Shown here in pieces: positions 29,345-37,087 of a DNA stretch of 64,000 bases; position 1 is the stretch's first letter; the number at the start of each line of letters is the position of its first letter. The translations under genes and the position numbers were made by a program. Source of the stretch: an uncultured Roseobacter sp. (GTDB lineage: Bacteria; Pseudomonadota; Alphaproteobacteria; Rhodobacterales; Rhodobacteraceae); the NCBI RefSeq assembly GCF_947496515.1, contig NZ_CANMDB010000001.1, forward strand, positions 620,001-684,000, read 5' to 3'. The notes under the pieces are model-generated. The model was not told the origin of the DNA. It made no database searches and was given only the letters and a program-made list of their open reading frames with translations.

Positions 29345-29968
29345 TCACGCTGCGCTGCCCATGACCTCGGTCACGGATTTGATTTTTGGAAAGCCAGCCA
29401 ACGCCTCAATCCGCGCGAGCCAGGCACGCACATTCGGGTAGTCGGCGAGCGAGATACCGGTCTCACCAGTCGCCGCGATGTAGCCATAGTTGGCAACGTC
29501 AGCAATGGTCGGCGCCGTTCCAACGAGCCAGTCGTTTTCCGCCAGATGCGGCTCAAACAGCGTTTTCATCAGGATGTGGGTCTTATCCACCGCCTGATCA
29601 AAGTCGACAGGGGCGCCGAAGAACTTCGAGATACGCGCGCCGCACGGCCCCTCGAACACTTCTTTCACGCTGGTGGTCAGCCATTCCTGGACATGCCCCG
29701 CAAGCCCGGGATCATCGGGAAGCCAGGTACGTGCCGGATCGTATCGCAAAGCAAGATAGGTCAGGATGGCAGTTGAATCCCGCAGAACCACATCGCCGTC
29801 CACCAGTGTTGGTACCTGCCCAAGCGGGTTGAGGTTCAGGTACTCGGGCGTCTTGTGAGCACCGGCCTGAAGATCGACGATGACGAATTCACACTCCAAC
29901 CCAAGAAGCGACAGCATGGCGCGCGCGCGATGTGCATGACCCGAGGCGGGGTGATCGTAGAGTTTCAT
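29345..29968 (-). CDS. Glutathione S-transferase
   Basis: A 207-residue GST with an N-terminal thioredoxin-like domain (KLYDHPASGHAHRARAMLSLLG, residues 2-23) and cis-proline region GQVPTLVDG with DSTAIL, the glutathione gamma-glutamyl site, near residue 65. The helical C-terminal domain (about 90-200) contains APTIADVANYGYIA, the usual N-capping motif. Ser/Tyr catalytic assignment is uncertain; Ser9 is a candidate. It stands alone with non-coding DNA on both sides. Confidence 0.9.
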   Translation of the reverse strand: MKLYDHPASGHAHRARAMLSLLGLECEFVIVDLQAGAHKTPEYLNLNPLGQVPTLVDGDVVLRDSTAILTYLALRYDPARTWLPDDPGLAGHVQEWLTTSVKEVFEGPCGARISKFFGAPVDFDQAVDKTHILMKTLFEPHLAENDWLVGTAPTIADVANYGYIAATGETGISLADYPNVRAWLARIEALAGFPKIKSVTEVMGSAA

Positions 29969-30472
29969 GTTTTTATCCTTGGATGTTGAGATGTGTCACG
30001 CGATCCCACACTTATTTCGAGAGGGCTGTTGGTCTGATGCTGAAGCGCCTCTCGGCGGCGGATACCGGTCATAGAGCCCGGCTGGACCCGATCAGCAGCG
30101 GCGCGAACGCCGCCACTCAATCGGGCGGCGCGAGGGCGCTCCAACTGTGGCAGGCTTACTCTGAATTCCGCTGCAGATACCACGTTCTTATCAGGCGTTC
30201 CCATGATCCAGGCAGGATCGGCATCATCAAGCGCATGGGGAACTTCAGGGGTCAACACCTCGTTCGGTGACTGGCTCTGAGAAACACTGCCGAAGATACG
30301 CCCTGAGTTGGGTGAGGCGACCCATTAGGCTGCCACGGCGCTTCACCGCCGGGCCGCACCTTGGATCCGGCGAAGACATGGACGTCACATTCGGGATCCA
30401 CAAGCGCCTCAATTCCGGCCAACACCCGCGCCCGAATTTGCGCCATAGGCTGGACGGTCAGATGCCAAAAGA
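29969..30472. other. Non-coding stretch with no supported gene
   Basis: About 504 bases between two minus-strand genes. Open frames on both strands overlap each other and none resembles a family I know. The left end must carry the GST promoter (minus strand). Part may be decayed coding sequence. Confidence 0.45.
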
Positions 30473-31417
30473 TCATCCCGTTTCTGACGTGAGATCCGGG
30501 TTCAGAGGGGAATGCTCCACGAACGTCCACCTCAGGGGTGTGGCCTTGGCAGTGCGGCGGACACTGTTGATCCGGATGCGCAAAAGGCGCAGAGCACCGG
30601 GCGTTTGGCCGATCTGCACGGCGTCCTCGATAAGTGACGCTCTGCCTTGCAGATGCAGCTGATCACCGGTTTCAAAGTCGACAAAAAGCAAACCGGCATC
30701 AGGGTTCAAAAGCAGGTTGCCGAAGGTGTTGAACAGGTTGTTGCCCCGGTAATCGGGTATGGTGATCTGCGACGGGCTGTCTACCGAGACGAAGCCCGGC
30801 TGCCCGCCGCGGTGATTGACGTCAACGCCTTCGTATGGCGCGCCCGATCCATCCTGCACATAGGACGCGATGAAAAAGGCATCAGCCGCTTTGATCAGCG
30901 CCGTATCCTCCGCATTGAGCGCATCTCGCACTTCGGCCTCGCCCCCGGCAACGGGGCGCGCCCGCGCTGAAATCTCACGAAGGCCGATGTATTTCGGGCA
31001 ATTGCCGTAGCTTTGCACCACCGCGATGGTGACCGAGACGTCATCCATGGCGGTGATTTTGCCATGCATTCGGTTCCGGCGCCGATTGGACAGATCAAGC
31101 CCCACGACACCAACGGCCTGACCTATATCCAGGGTATCGAATGCGGGTTTTCCGGCGCGGTCACCCGTTTGGATCACCAGCGTTTTAGGATCGGGCGAGG
31201 ATGCAAACCCCACCGGACCGGTCACTATCGACGCATGGGGCAACTCCTTTGCATCCACCGTACCCAGAAAGATGTATTCGAGCCCCTCGAAGAACGCCCG
31301 GTGCTGATCCGGCATGACATCACGCAGCAGGTGCCGGGTCATCGCTTCGATTTTTTCGCGTTCCCCGGTCCGCTCTTGCAAACGCAATTCGCCTTCGTGA
31401 AACTGCTGGGCTGTCAT
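30473..31417 (-). CDS. Pyridoxamine 5'-phosphate oxidase-like FMN-binding protein
   Basis: A 314-residue member of the PNPOx-like split-barrel superfamily, COG3576-type. Features include FLGTVDAKELPHASIVTGPVGF near residue 50, a phosphate/flavin region DLSNRRRNRMHGKI near 110, and a second barrel part with IPDYRGNNLFNTFGNLLLNPDAG near 225. Such proteins are often fused to a ferredoxin-reductase module; here only the flavin barrel is present. The true substrate is not known. A degraded NTF2-like frame lies just upstream on the same strand. Confidence 0.85.
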   Translation of the reverse strand: MTAQQFHEGELRLQERTGEREKIEAMTRHLLRDVMPDQHRAFFEGLEYIFLGTVDAKELPHASIVTGPVGFASSPDPKTLVIQTGDRAGKPAFDTLDIGQAVGVVGLDLSNRRRNRMHGKITAMDDVSVTIAVVQSYGNCPKYIGLREISARARPVAGGEAEVRDALNAEDTALIKAADAFFIASYVQDGSGAPYEGVDVNHRGGQPGFVSVDSPSQITIPDYRGNNLFNTFGNLLLNPDAGLLFVDFETGDQLHLQGRASLIEDAVQIGQTPGALRLLRIRINSVRRTAKATPLRWTFVEHSPLNPDLTSETG

Positions 31418-31441
31418 GGGAGGCTCCGTTGGGTCGATGGG

Positions 31442-31720
31442 TTACGCGCGGGTCGTCGGACCATTCGGCCGATCAGCCAGACAGCGATCGAGACCAGTCT
31501 CCAGCGTCTCGCCGATGTCCGCAAATCCGCCTTTCATCATGATGGCCTCGTCCGGTGTCACGACGCCCCAATTTGCGCGCATCAAGGCGATGTCGTCAAT
31601 GATGACGTCGCTGAGCACATCGCGTTTGAACTCGGGTCGCAGGTCCACGAACCCGGAAAACGCGGCGCGCGCGCCAGCGATCCCCGTGGCACGACTTCGA
31701 CATCGAGGAACATCATCCAC
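31442..31720 (-). pseudogene. Remnant of an NTF2/SnoaL-like protein
   Basis: An open frame of 92 codons whose middle, ARAAFSGFVDLRPEF and VIIDDIALMRANWGVV, resembles the C-terminal half of small SnoaL/NTF2-like (YybH, DUF4440) proteins, and whose end PNGPT fits their closing strand. The expected N-terminal half is not in frame: a piece reading PAADAALTARG sits just upstream in another frame, then a stop. The family's first helices are missing. It therefore looks like a frameshifted relic, 24 bases upstream of the PPOX-like gene. Confidence 0.35.
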
Positions 31721-32012
31721 GCGCGGTCAGCGCCGCATCTGCAGCCGGGGATCAAACGACTTTCGGACTTTTTGAACGATCAACCCAAGCTGCCCGCTAT
31801 TAGCCAACAGTTCGATACGCCGAGACCGCCACGCCTGATGGGGCAAGCAATGGACCTGCGGGGTAGTCGGCAGGCACTTGTTATTCGGGCCGCACCGCTC
31901 GCTGGACAACCGAAGCAAACGCCATAGGACGAAGCGATGCTGCACACTCACGGACTTGGCGAAAGCAAGTAAAACTGCTCATTAGGACGCAGACAAGACA
32001 ATTGGAGCCGTT
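31721..32012. other. Non-coding stretch before the ACT-domain gene
   Basis: About 292 bases. It includes the scrambled 5' part of the NTF2-like relic and the promoter side of the DUF2241 gene. Nothing else recognised. Confidence 0.4.
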
Positions 32013-32414
32013 ATGTCCGGAGAGACGAACCTGAACGCATTGATCAAATCCATGTCAGCAGAACTGCACGACGGCGTGTTCGTCTTTGCGACGATTCCAC
32101 CGGGTCAGCCCGTCCCCAACGCTGCACCGCGCATGCTGTTCCAGGAAGCGGAGGGAACCACCCTCATTTTGCTGAAATCAGAGGCAGTGGCGCATTCACT
32201 CCCGTTCGAGTTTCCTTGCAGGATGATCACGCTAAATATTCATTCATCACTGGAAGCCATCGGCTTCATGGCACTGATAGCCACCGAACTTGCCAAGCAT
32301 GATATGGGCGTCAACCCTGTGTCCGGATACTTCCATGACCACTTATTCGTTCCGGAAGGTCGCGAACAGGACGCGATGGATGCACTGGAGCGACTGGCGC
32401 GCGGCCGTGAGTGA
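32013..32414 (+). CDS. ACT domain protein, DUF2241 family
   Basis: A 133-residue protein with two ACT-like halves: the first contains LHDGVFVFATIPPG near residue 18 and the second runs SSLEAIGFMALIATELAKHDMGVNPVSGYFHDHLFVP. These match the COG3602/DUF2241 group, usually stand-alone regulatory domains thought to bind amino acids. The length is normal and codon use native. It is an intact gene among decayed DNA. No operon partner. Confidence 0.88.
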   Translation: MSGETNLNALIKSMSAELHDGVFVFATIPPGQPVPNAAPRMLFQEAEGTTLILLKSEAVAHSLPFEFPCRMITLNIHSSLEAIGFMALIATELAKHDMGVNPVSGYFHDHLFVPEGREQDAMDALERLARGRE

Positions 32415-33777
32415 ATACCCCGGCAGCTTGGGTCACAGGCCATGCTGGAACAACCAAGGTCCTTCGTACCAGCCGACGTCGGGGTTTTTGTCGACTACCG
32501 CCATCCCTGCGCAAGAAAGCGAAAGATCGCGTTGGGCTTTCTCAATTGCTGTTCCGCATGAGAGATCTTCGCCAGTTTGCGGCGGTTTTTGGCGATAGCG
32601 CCGGGGAGCATCTCGACTTTCCTTCGCAGCTTCGACGATGCTGTGCACTGGTCCGTTTGTTGGATGGTAAGGGCTGCAGTGCGAGCATTCCCAAGCTTCT
32701 TGCGGGTGTTCGACCGTCGCGTACCATGTCTGCTTTGAAAGGTATGCCCGGCAAGTGGGTTTGCGCCCGTGATATTTGGAGACGCCCTGGCCGGTCGGTC
32801 CGCGCGTGGGATCGGCACAGTTCCCGCGAAACTGCTTGAGCGCCATGCCCCTCGGCAAATCTGCTCTTTGGTATCGGCATCCCGTTCAACGTCAGTCCGG
32901 AACCAGATGTCATCAATGCGCACCGCTTTGGGAAAAGTGTCCTGTGTTCATGATGAGCGCCGGAAAACTCCAGCCAACACCCAGCCTGGTGCCCGGGATC
33001 GGCATCAAACGAAGAGGCACGTCATGACGTCGCCAAGCGTTGCCGATCGCCGCCGGGTAAATGCCGACTGTCTTCCGGATGCCCCGCAGACGTCCCTCAA
33101 GCTCCAGTCTGAGCCGAACAGAGCAGTCGCGCGCACCGAAGGCGATCCTGAGGGATGTACCCGTCCAGCGAGAACGCATGGAACAGCGCCGACTGCGCTT
33201 CTAGCATCGGTCCCACGATCACTCATCCTCTCGCAAGTCTAGCGAGTTGAACGAAGCACCCCAAATCTACCGGACAACATCGAAGGCTTACGCCGCACCC
33301 TTCGGTCTCAACGACCGGGTCAGGTCAATCGCTGCGCGATCCATAACATGAACAGCCCGGCTGGCACTGGCAAGACGGCGCGCCATCACTTTGAATGCGA
33401 TCATGCGCGACGGAACCGGACTCCAAGCGACCTGACGGAGACCGCAAGGAGCCAGAGCACCTCAATCAGCGCTTCCTTCCGAGAGATCCGAGGGAAGGCG
33501 TGAAACACGGCGAGAATTCTGTCACAACAGCCGAACCAGCCAATTGCGGTTTCACCTTGCCACCCACACTCAGCCAATCCCGTCGTGAACCAATCAGTTC
33601 GGAGAGAACAGTGCCGCACCCCGGGGCCAAAAGCTCAGAAACAGACGCTGACAGACTAGAGGGCAGGATGAACTTCGAGCTGTCGTTGGCAGGCGGATGG
33701 ACCAGCCGCAGTGTCACCGCTCAGCCCTCCACACAAGCTAGGCCTACTGCTGGACGTCTTTAACGATACTGACCCTA
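32415..33777. other. Long non-coding region with mobile-element debris
   Basis: About 1.36 kb with no intact gene. Overlapping short frames on both strands have no start signals or families, except an IS110-like remnant at 32913-33190 described separately. The lack of a coherent coding strand and the flanking orphan mobile gene suggest an old insertion site under decay. Confidence 0.5.
32913..33190 (-). pseudogene. Possible IS110-family transposase remnant
   Basis: On the minus strand one frame reads ARDCSVRLRLELEGRLRGIRK then TVGIYPAAIGNAWRR, resembling the linker of IS110 transposases (consensus around LE-x2-IRG-x-LK-x-FG), followed after a deletion by RLMPIPGTRLG, resembling the RLMTVPGVG start of the Tnp_2 domain, and FSQSGAH, resembling the SKAVGAH stretch. 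The frame then stops. Catalytic acidic residues and inverted repeats were not identified. The match is by eye and short, so it remains tentative. Confidence 0.35.
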
Positions 33778-34263
33778 TCACAGGGACGTTTCAGTCGTTC
33801 GGCACTGCTCCGAAACGGTGCCATCCTCCCAAAAGTCGGCCGGAAAGTTATGCAAGAGCTCTGCCGCCTTGTCCTCAATCCAGTCCTGTCGTTCGTCGGG
33901 TGACCAGGAAGAGAGATCGCGTTCCTCCAACACAAGACGCTTGGCCTTTCGAAGTGCCTGTTGGTACAGCATGTCCTCAATACGGGCGTCCAGCACGATG
34001 GCGTAGACAAACCGCCCCCCCATCGCCGCCGCAAGATGCTGCATCTGTTTGATCGACACACCGCCGTCCAGCTCACTCCGCTCCGCCTGATAGACGGCAT
34101 TGCGGCTGACGCCTTTGCGCTTTGCAACCTGCTCGGCGGACATCCCCAGGGCCTGCCGCACCGAACCGATCCAGCCTCTCTCGGGCCATTCCACATCCGC
34201 CACCTGAGCGGCGGTTCTGTCAATCATGCGGGCCAAGCGCCGTCTCTTGATAAAATCTGGCAT
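33778..34263 (-). CDS. Mobile mystery protein A (XRE-type HTH), without its Fic partner
   Basis: A 161-residue protein with a helix-turn-helix core GMSAEQVAKRKGVSRNAVYQ (residues about 40-59), preceded by PERGWIGSVRQAL and followed by the AAAMGGRFVYAIVLDARIEDML stretch, the pattern of TIGR02612 mobile mystery protein A. In other genomes it is encoded just before mobile mystery protein B, a Fic-domain protein, and behaves like the antitoxin or regulator of a pair. Here nothing Fic-like follows downstream; the region holds decayed DNA. Its promoter faces an AT-rich gap shared with yqiJ. Confidence 0.85.
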   Translation of the reverse strand: MPDFIKRRRLARMIDRTAAQVADVEWPERGWIGSVRQALGMSAEQVAKRKGVSRNAVYQAERSELDGGVSIKQMQHLAAAMGGRFVYAIVLDARIEDMLYQQALRKAKRLVLEERDLSSWSPDERQDWIEDKAAELLHNFPADFWEDGTVSEQCRTTETSL

Positions 34264-34304
34264 CTGCCTCCCAGCACCGAAGAAAGCGAAAACACGCTAC
34301 GTCA

Positions 34305-34404
34305 CCACTAAATTTACATATATATTAGAAAAAATCAAACATAGTTAATATAAATAGCTAACATTATTGTGTATTGATCATATATAATGATAGAAAGGAG
34401 ATCT
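34305..34404. promoter_or_regulatory. Very AT-rich divergent promoter region before yqiJ
   Basis: About 100 bases that are almost all A and T, in sharp contrast with the surrounding G+C-rich DNA. It separates the minus-strand mobile mystery A gene from yqiJ. It includes several TATA-like runs and ends in the yqiJ ribosome site AAGGAG at 34395-34400. Such a segment is a natural target for AT-binding nucleoid proteins. Confidence 0.6.
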
Positions 34405-35091
34405 ATGCTCACGATTTTTTTAATGCCTGAAGCGTTTGTTTTTGCTGTATCTCTCGCAATTGTTGCGGGGCTCTTCGTTCTGGAGCTTCTGACGGCGTTG
34501 CTGGGCGGCTCACTTCTCGGTATCGGCAGCGATGCCCCCGATGTCGATCTGGATCTGGACGCTGATTTCGACTTTTCCGTAGAAGGCGCAGATGGTCTCG
34601 GCCTGGACGATGCAGCGCCCCAGCTGGAAACCGGCAGTGCCGGAACGTCGGGCATCTTCACGTGGATCGGCGCGCGAGACGTCCCCTTTCTCATCTGGCT
34701 CGTATCCTTCCTGACGATGTTTGGCCTCTTCGGCCTGATCCTGCAGTCCATCGCAGTGAGCATCCTTGCCAGCCCCTTGCCCGGGCTCATTGCGGCCATC
34801 ATCGCGGTCGTACCGGCCCTTTTCGTGACCCGCGTCGTCGCAAACTGGGTCGCGCTGATCATGCCAAAGACGGAAACCACCGCCATGCGCACCCGCCATC
34901 TGGGTGGCCGTCAGGGCACGGTGACCCAAGGCACCGCCGCCCGTGGCAAACCGGCTGAGGTCAAGATAAAGGACCGGCACGGCAACATCCATTACATGCG
35001 GGTCGAGCCGCTGCATGACGACGAAACCTTTTCACAGGGCAGCGATGTGACCCTGATCCGCAAGCGTGGCGACAAGTTCTTCGTGATCTGA
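34405..35091 (+). CDS. yqiJ: YqiJ-like membrane protein with OB-fold
   Basis: A 228-residue inner-membrane protein: helix at about residues 5-28, an acidic stretch with D-rich repeats near 38-60, then helices near 85-105 and 110-135, and a C-terminal OB-like domain (GRQGTVTQGTAARGKPAEVKI onward). This is the NfeD-like YqiJ layout found upstream of flotillin YqiK. ATG at 34405 is chosen over 34387 because AAGGAG lies four bases upstream. It forms an operon with yqiK, 42 bases downstream. Confidence 0.88.
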   Translation: MLTIFLMPEAFVFAVSLAIVAGLFVLELLTALLGGSLLGIGSDAPDVDLDLDADFDFSVEGADGLGLDDAAPQLETGSAGTSGIFTWIGARDVPFLIWLVSFLTMFGLFGLILQSIAVSILASPLPGLIAAIIAVVPALFVTRVVANWVALIMPKTETTAMRTRHLGGRQGTVTQGTAARGKPAEVKIKDRHGNIHYMRVEPLHDDETFSQGSDVTLIRKRGDKFFVI

Positions 35092-35133
35092 CCCTGCCCG
35101 CATCTCTCATTATCAACCACCTAGGAGTTCTAC

Positions 35134-36837
35134 ATGCAGTTTACCCCAATCCTCACCATCGCCGCGATCATCGTTGGCCTTCTCGTCTTCATCGGCCTGA
35201 TCATGGCCCGCCTCTACAAACGCGCGACGCGCGAAACCTCTCTGGTGAAAACCGGATCCGGCGGGCGCAAGGTGATCATGGACGGCGGCACCGTCGTTGT
35301 GCCGTTCCTCCACGAGATCTCCAAGGTCAACATGAAGACGCTGCGTCTGGAGGTTGCGCGTGTGAACGAGCAGTCGCTGATCACCAAGGACAGGATGCGT
35401 GTGGATGTGGGGGTTGAGTTTTACGTATCGGTCAATGCCACCGAAGACGGTATCTCCCGCGCGGCGCAGACGCTGGGCGACAGAACCTTCCACGTGGAGC
35501 AATTGCGCGAGATGATTGAGGGCAAGCTTGTCGATGGCCTGCGCGCCGTGGCGGCCCAGATGACCATGGATGAGCTGCATGAGAACCGGGCGAGCTTCGT
35601 TCAGGAGGTGCAGAACGCGATCTCCGAAGATCTGTTGAAAAACGGGCTTGAACTGGAGGCGGTGTCGCTCACCGCACTCGACCAGACACCGTTTGACTCG
35701 CTCGATGAAAACAACGCCTTCAACGCGGTCGGCATGCAAAAGCTCGCCGCGGTCATCGCCACCTCGCGCAAGCAGCGGGCCGAGATCACGGCGGAGGCGG
35801 ACGTTTCGGTCGCACAGTCCGAGATGGAAGCCGAAAAGCGCAAGTACCAGATCGAGCGCGAGCAGAAACAGGCAGAGATCAAGCAGATTGAGGAAATCCA
35901 GACCCTGCAGGCACAGCAGGAGGCGCAGATCGCGCGCAATCAGGAATCCTCGGATCGGGCCAAGGATGAGGCGCGGATCGAGCGTGAAAAGGCCGTGCGG
36001 GCCGCGGAGATTGCGCGGGAGCGCGCGATTCGCGAGGCGGAGATCGAGAAAGAGCGCGAGCTTGAGGTCGCCGATCAGGAGCGCCAGATCATCGTGGCAC
36101 GCAAATCCGAAGAGGAGAGCCAGGCGCGCGCCTCTGCCGACAATGCCCGTGCCGAGGCCAAGAAAGCATCCGAGGCGATTGAAACGGCCCGCGCCGTGGC
36201 CGAAGCAGAGCGCGTCAAGCAGATCGCCCTGATCGAAGCGCAGAAAGAGGCCGAACGTCAGGCGACGGCGATCCGTCTTGCCGCGAAAGCCGAGAAGGAG
36301 GCCGCCAGCGACCGGGCCGCGGCCAAGCTGGAAGAAGCACAGGCGGATGCCAGCGCGGTGACGGTAAGGGCCGAAGCGAAAAAGACCGACCTGCTGGCAA
36401 CAGCCGAAGGTCAGACGGCGATTGCCAACTCGGAGAACGAACTGAGTGCCGAGATTGTGGCAATGAAAGTGCGCCTAGCCCAGCTCGAAGCGATGCCTGC
36501 GATCATTGCGGAAATGGTCAAGCCAGCCGAAAAGATCGACTCGATCAAGATCCATCAGGTGACGGGCATGGGCGCGACCGGTGGTGCAGGCGCTGGCCCC
36601 AACGGCGGCACGCCGGTCAATCAGGCGCTTGATTCCGTGCTCGGCATGGCCTTGCAGATGCCGGCGATGCAGGCTCTGGGCAAAGAGCTTGGCATCAGCC
36701 TGGAAAACGGCCTCTCAGGGGTGGCCAACGATGTCATGGATGCTTCGGAGCCCTCCAAGGAGGGGGTGACCAAGACCGAGATGTTGCCCGATGCGGCGTC
36801 CACGTCCACTCCGGGACATGACCTCAAGGTGTCCTGA
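35134..36837 (+). CDS. yqiK: Flotillin family protein YqiK
   Basis: A 567-residue SPFH/flotillin with an N-terminal membrane helix (residues about 5-27), SPFH domain (about 30-210, with KVIMDGGTVVVPFLHEISKVNMK), then a very long Glu/Arg/Ala-rich coiled coil (about 215-430) and a Gly-rich tail. It forms membrane microdomain scaffolds with its YqiJ partner, affecting envelope stress and surface organisation. The third SPFH protein of the window, after HflK and HflC. Length is typical. Confidence 0.94.
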   Translation: MQFTPILTIAAIIVGLLVFIGLIMARLYKRATRETSLVKTGSGGRKVIMDGGTVVVPFLHEISKVNMKTLRLEVARVNEQSLITKDRMRVDVGVEFYVSVNATEDGISRAAQTLGDRTFHVEQLREMIEGKLVDGLRAVAAQMTMDELHENRASFVQEVQNAISEDLLKNGLELEAVSLTALDQTPFDSLDENNAFNAVGMQKLAAVIATSRKQRAEITAEADVSVAQSEMEAEKRKYQIEREQKQAEIKQIEEIQTLQAQQEAQIARNQESSDRAKDEARIEREKAVRAAEIARERAIREAEIEKERELEVADQERQIIVARKSEEESQARASADNARAEAKKASEAIETARAVAEAERVKQIALIEAQKEAERQATAIRLAAKAEKEAASDRAAAKLEEAQADASAVTVRAEAKKTDLLATAEGQTAIANSENELSAEIVAMKVRLAQLEAMPAIIAEMVKPAEKIDSIKIHQVTGMGATGGAGAGPNGGTPVNQALDSVLGMALQMPAMQALGKELGISLENGLSGVANDVMDASEPSKEGVTKTEMLPDAASTSTPGHDLKVS

Positions 36838-37087
36838 CGCCAAGGCAACCACGCCGAGGGCCGATGGGTTCACAACGCCAGGACCCAGCGGCGCCCCTTG
36901 AAAGCCGCTCACACCAGCGAGCAGGTCGGATGCAAATCCGGCCTGCTGCCTTTAGAAACCGCCGCTGCAACGGAAACCTGCCCCCCTCAGAGCAATCACC
37001 ACCAGTCGGACTTTCGGCCAGAACCACCGGTTTTCAGTTCGTCCCTGGCGCTGACACCCCTCCCGCAGGGGCATGATGTTAGGCCCA

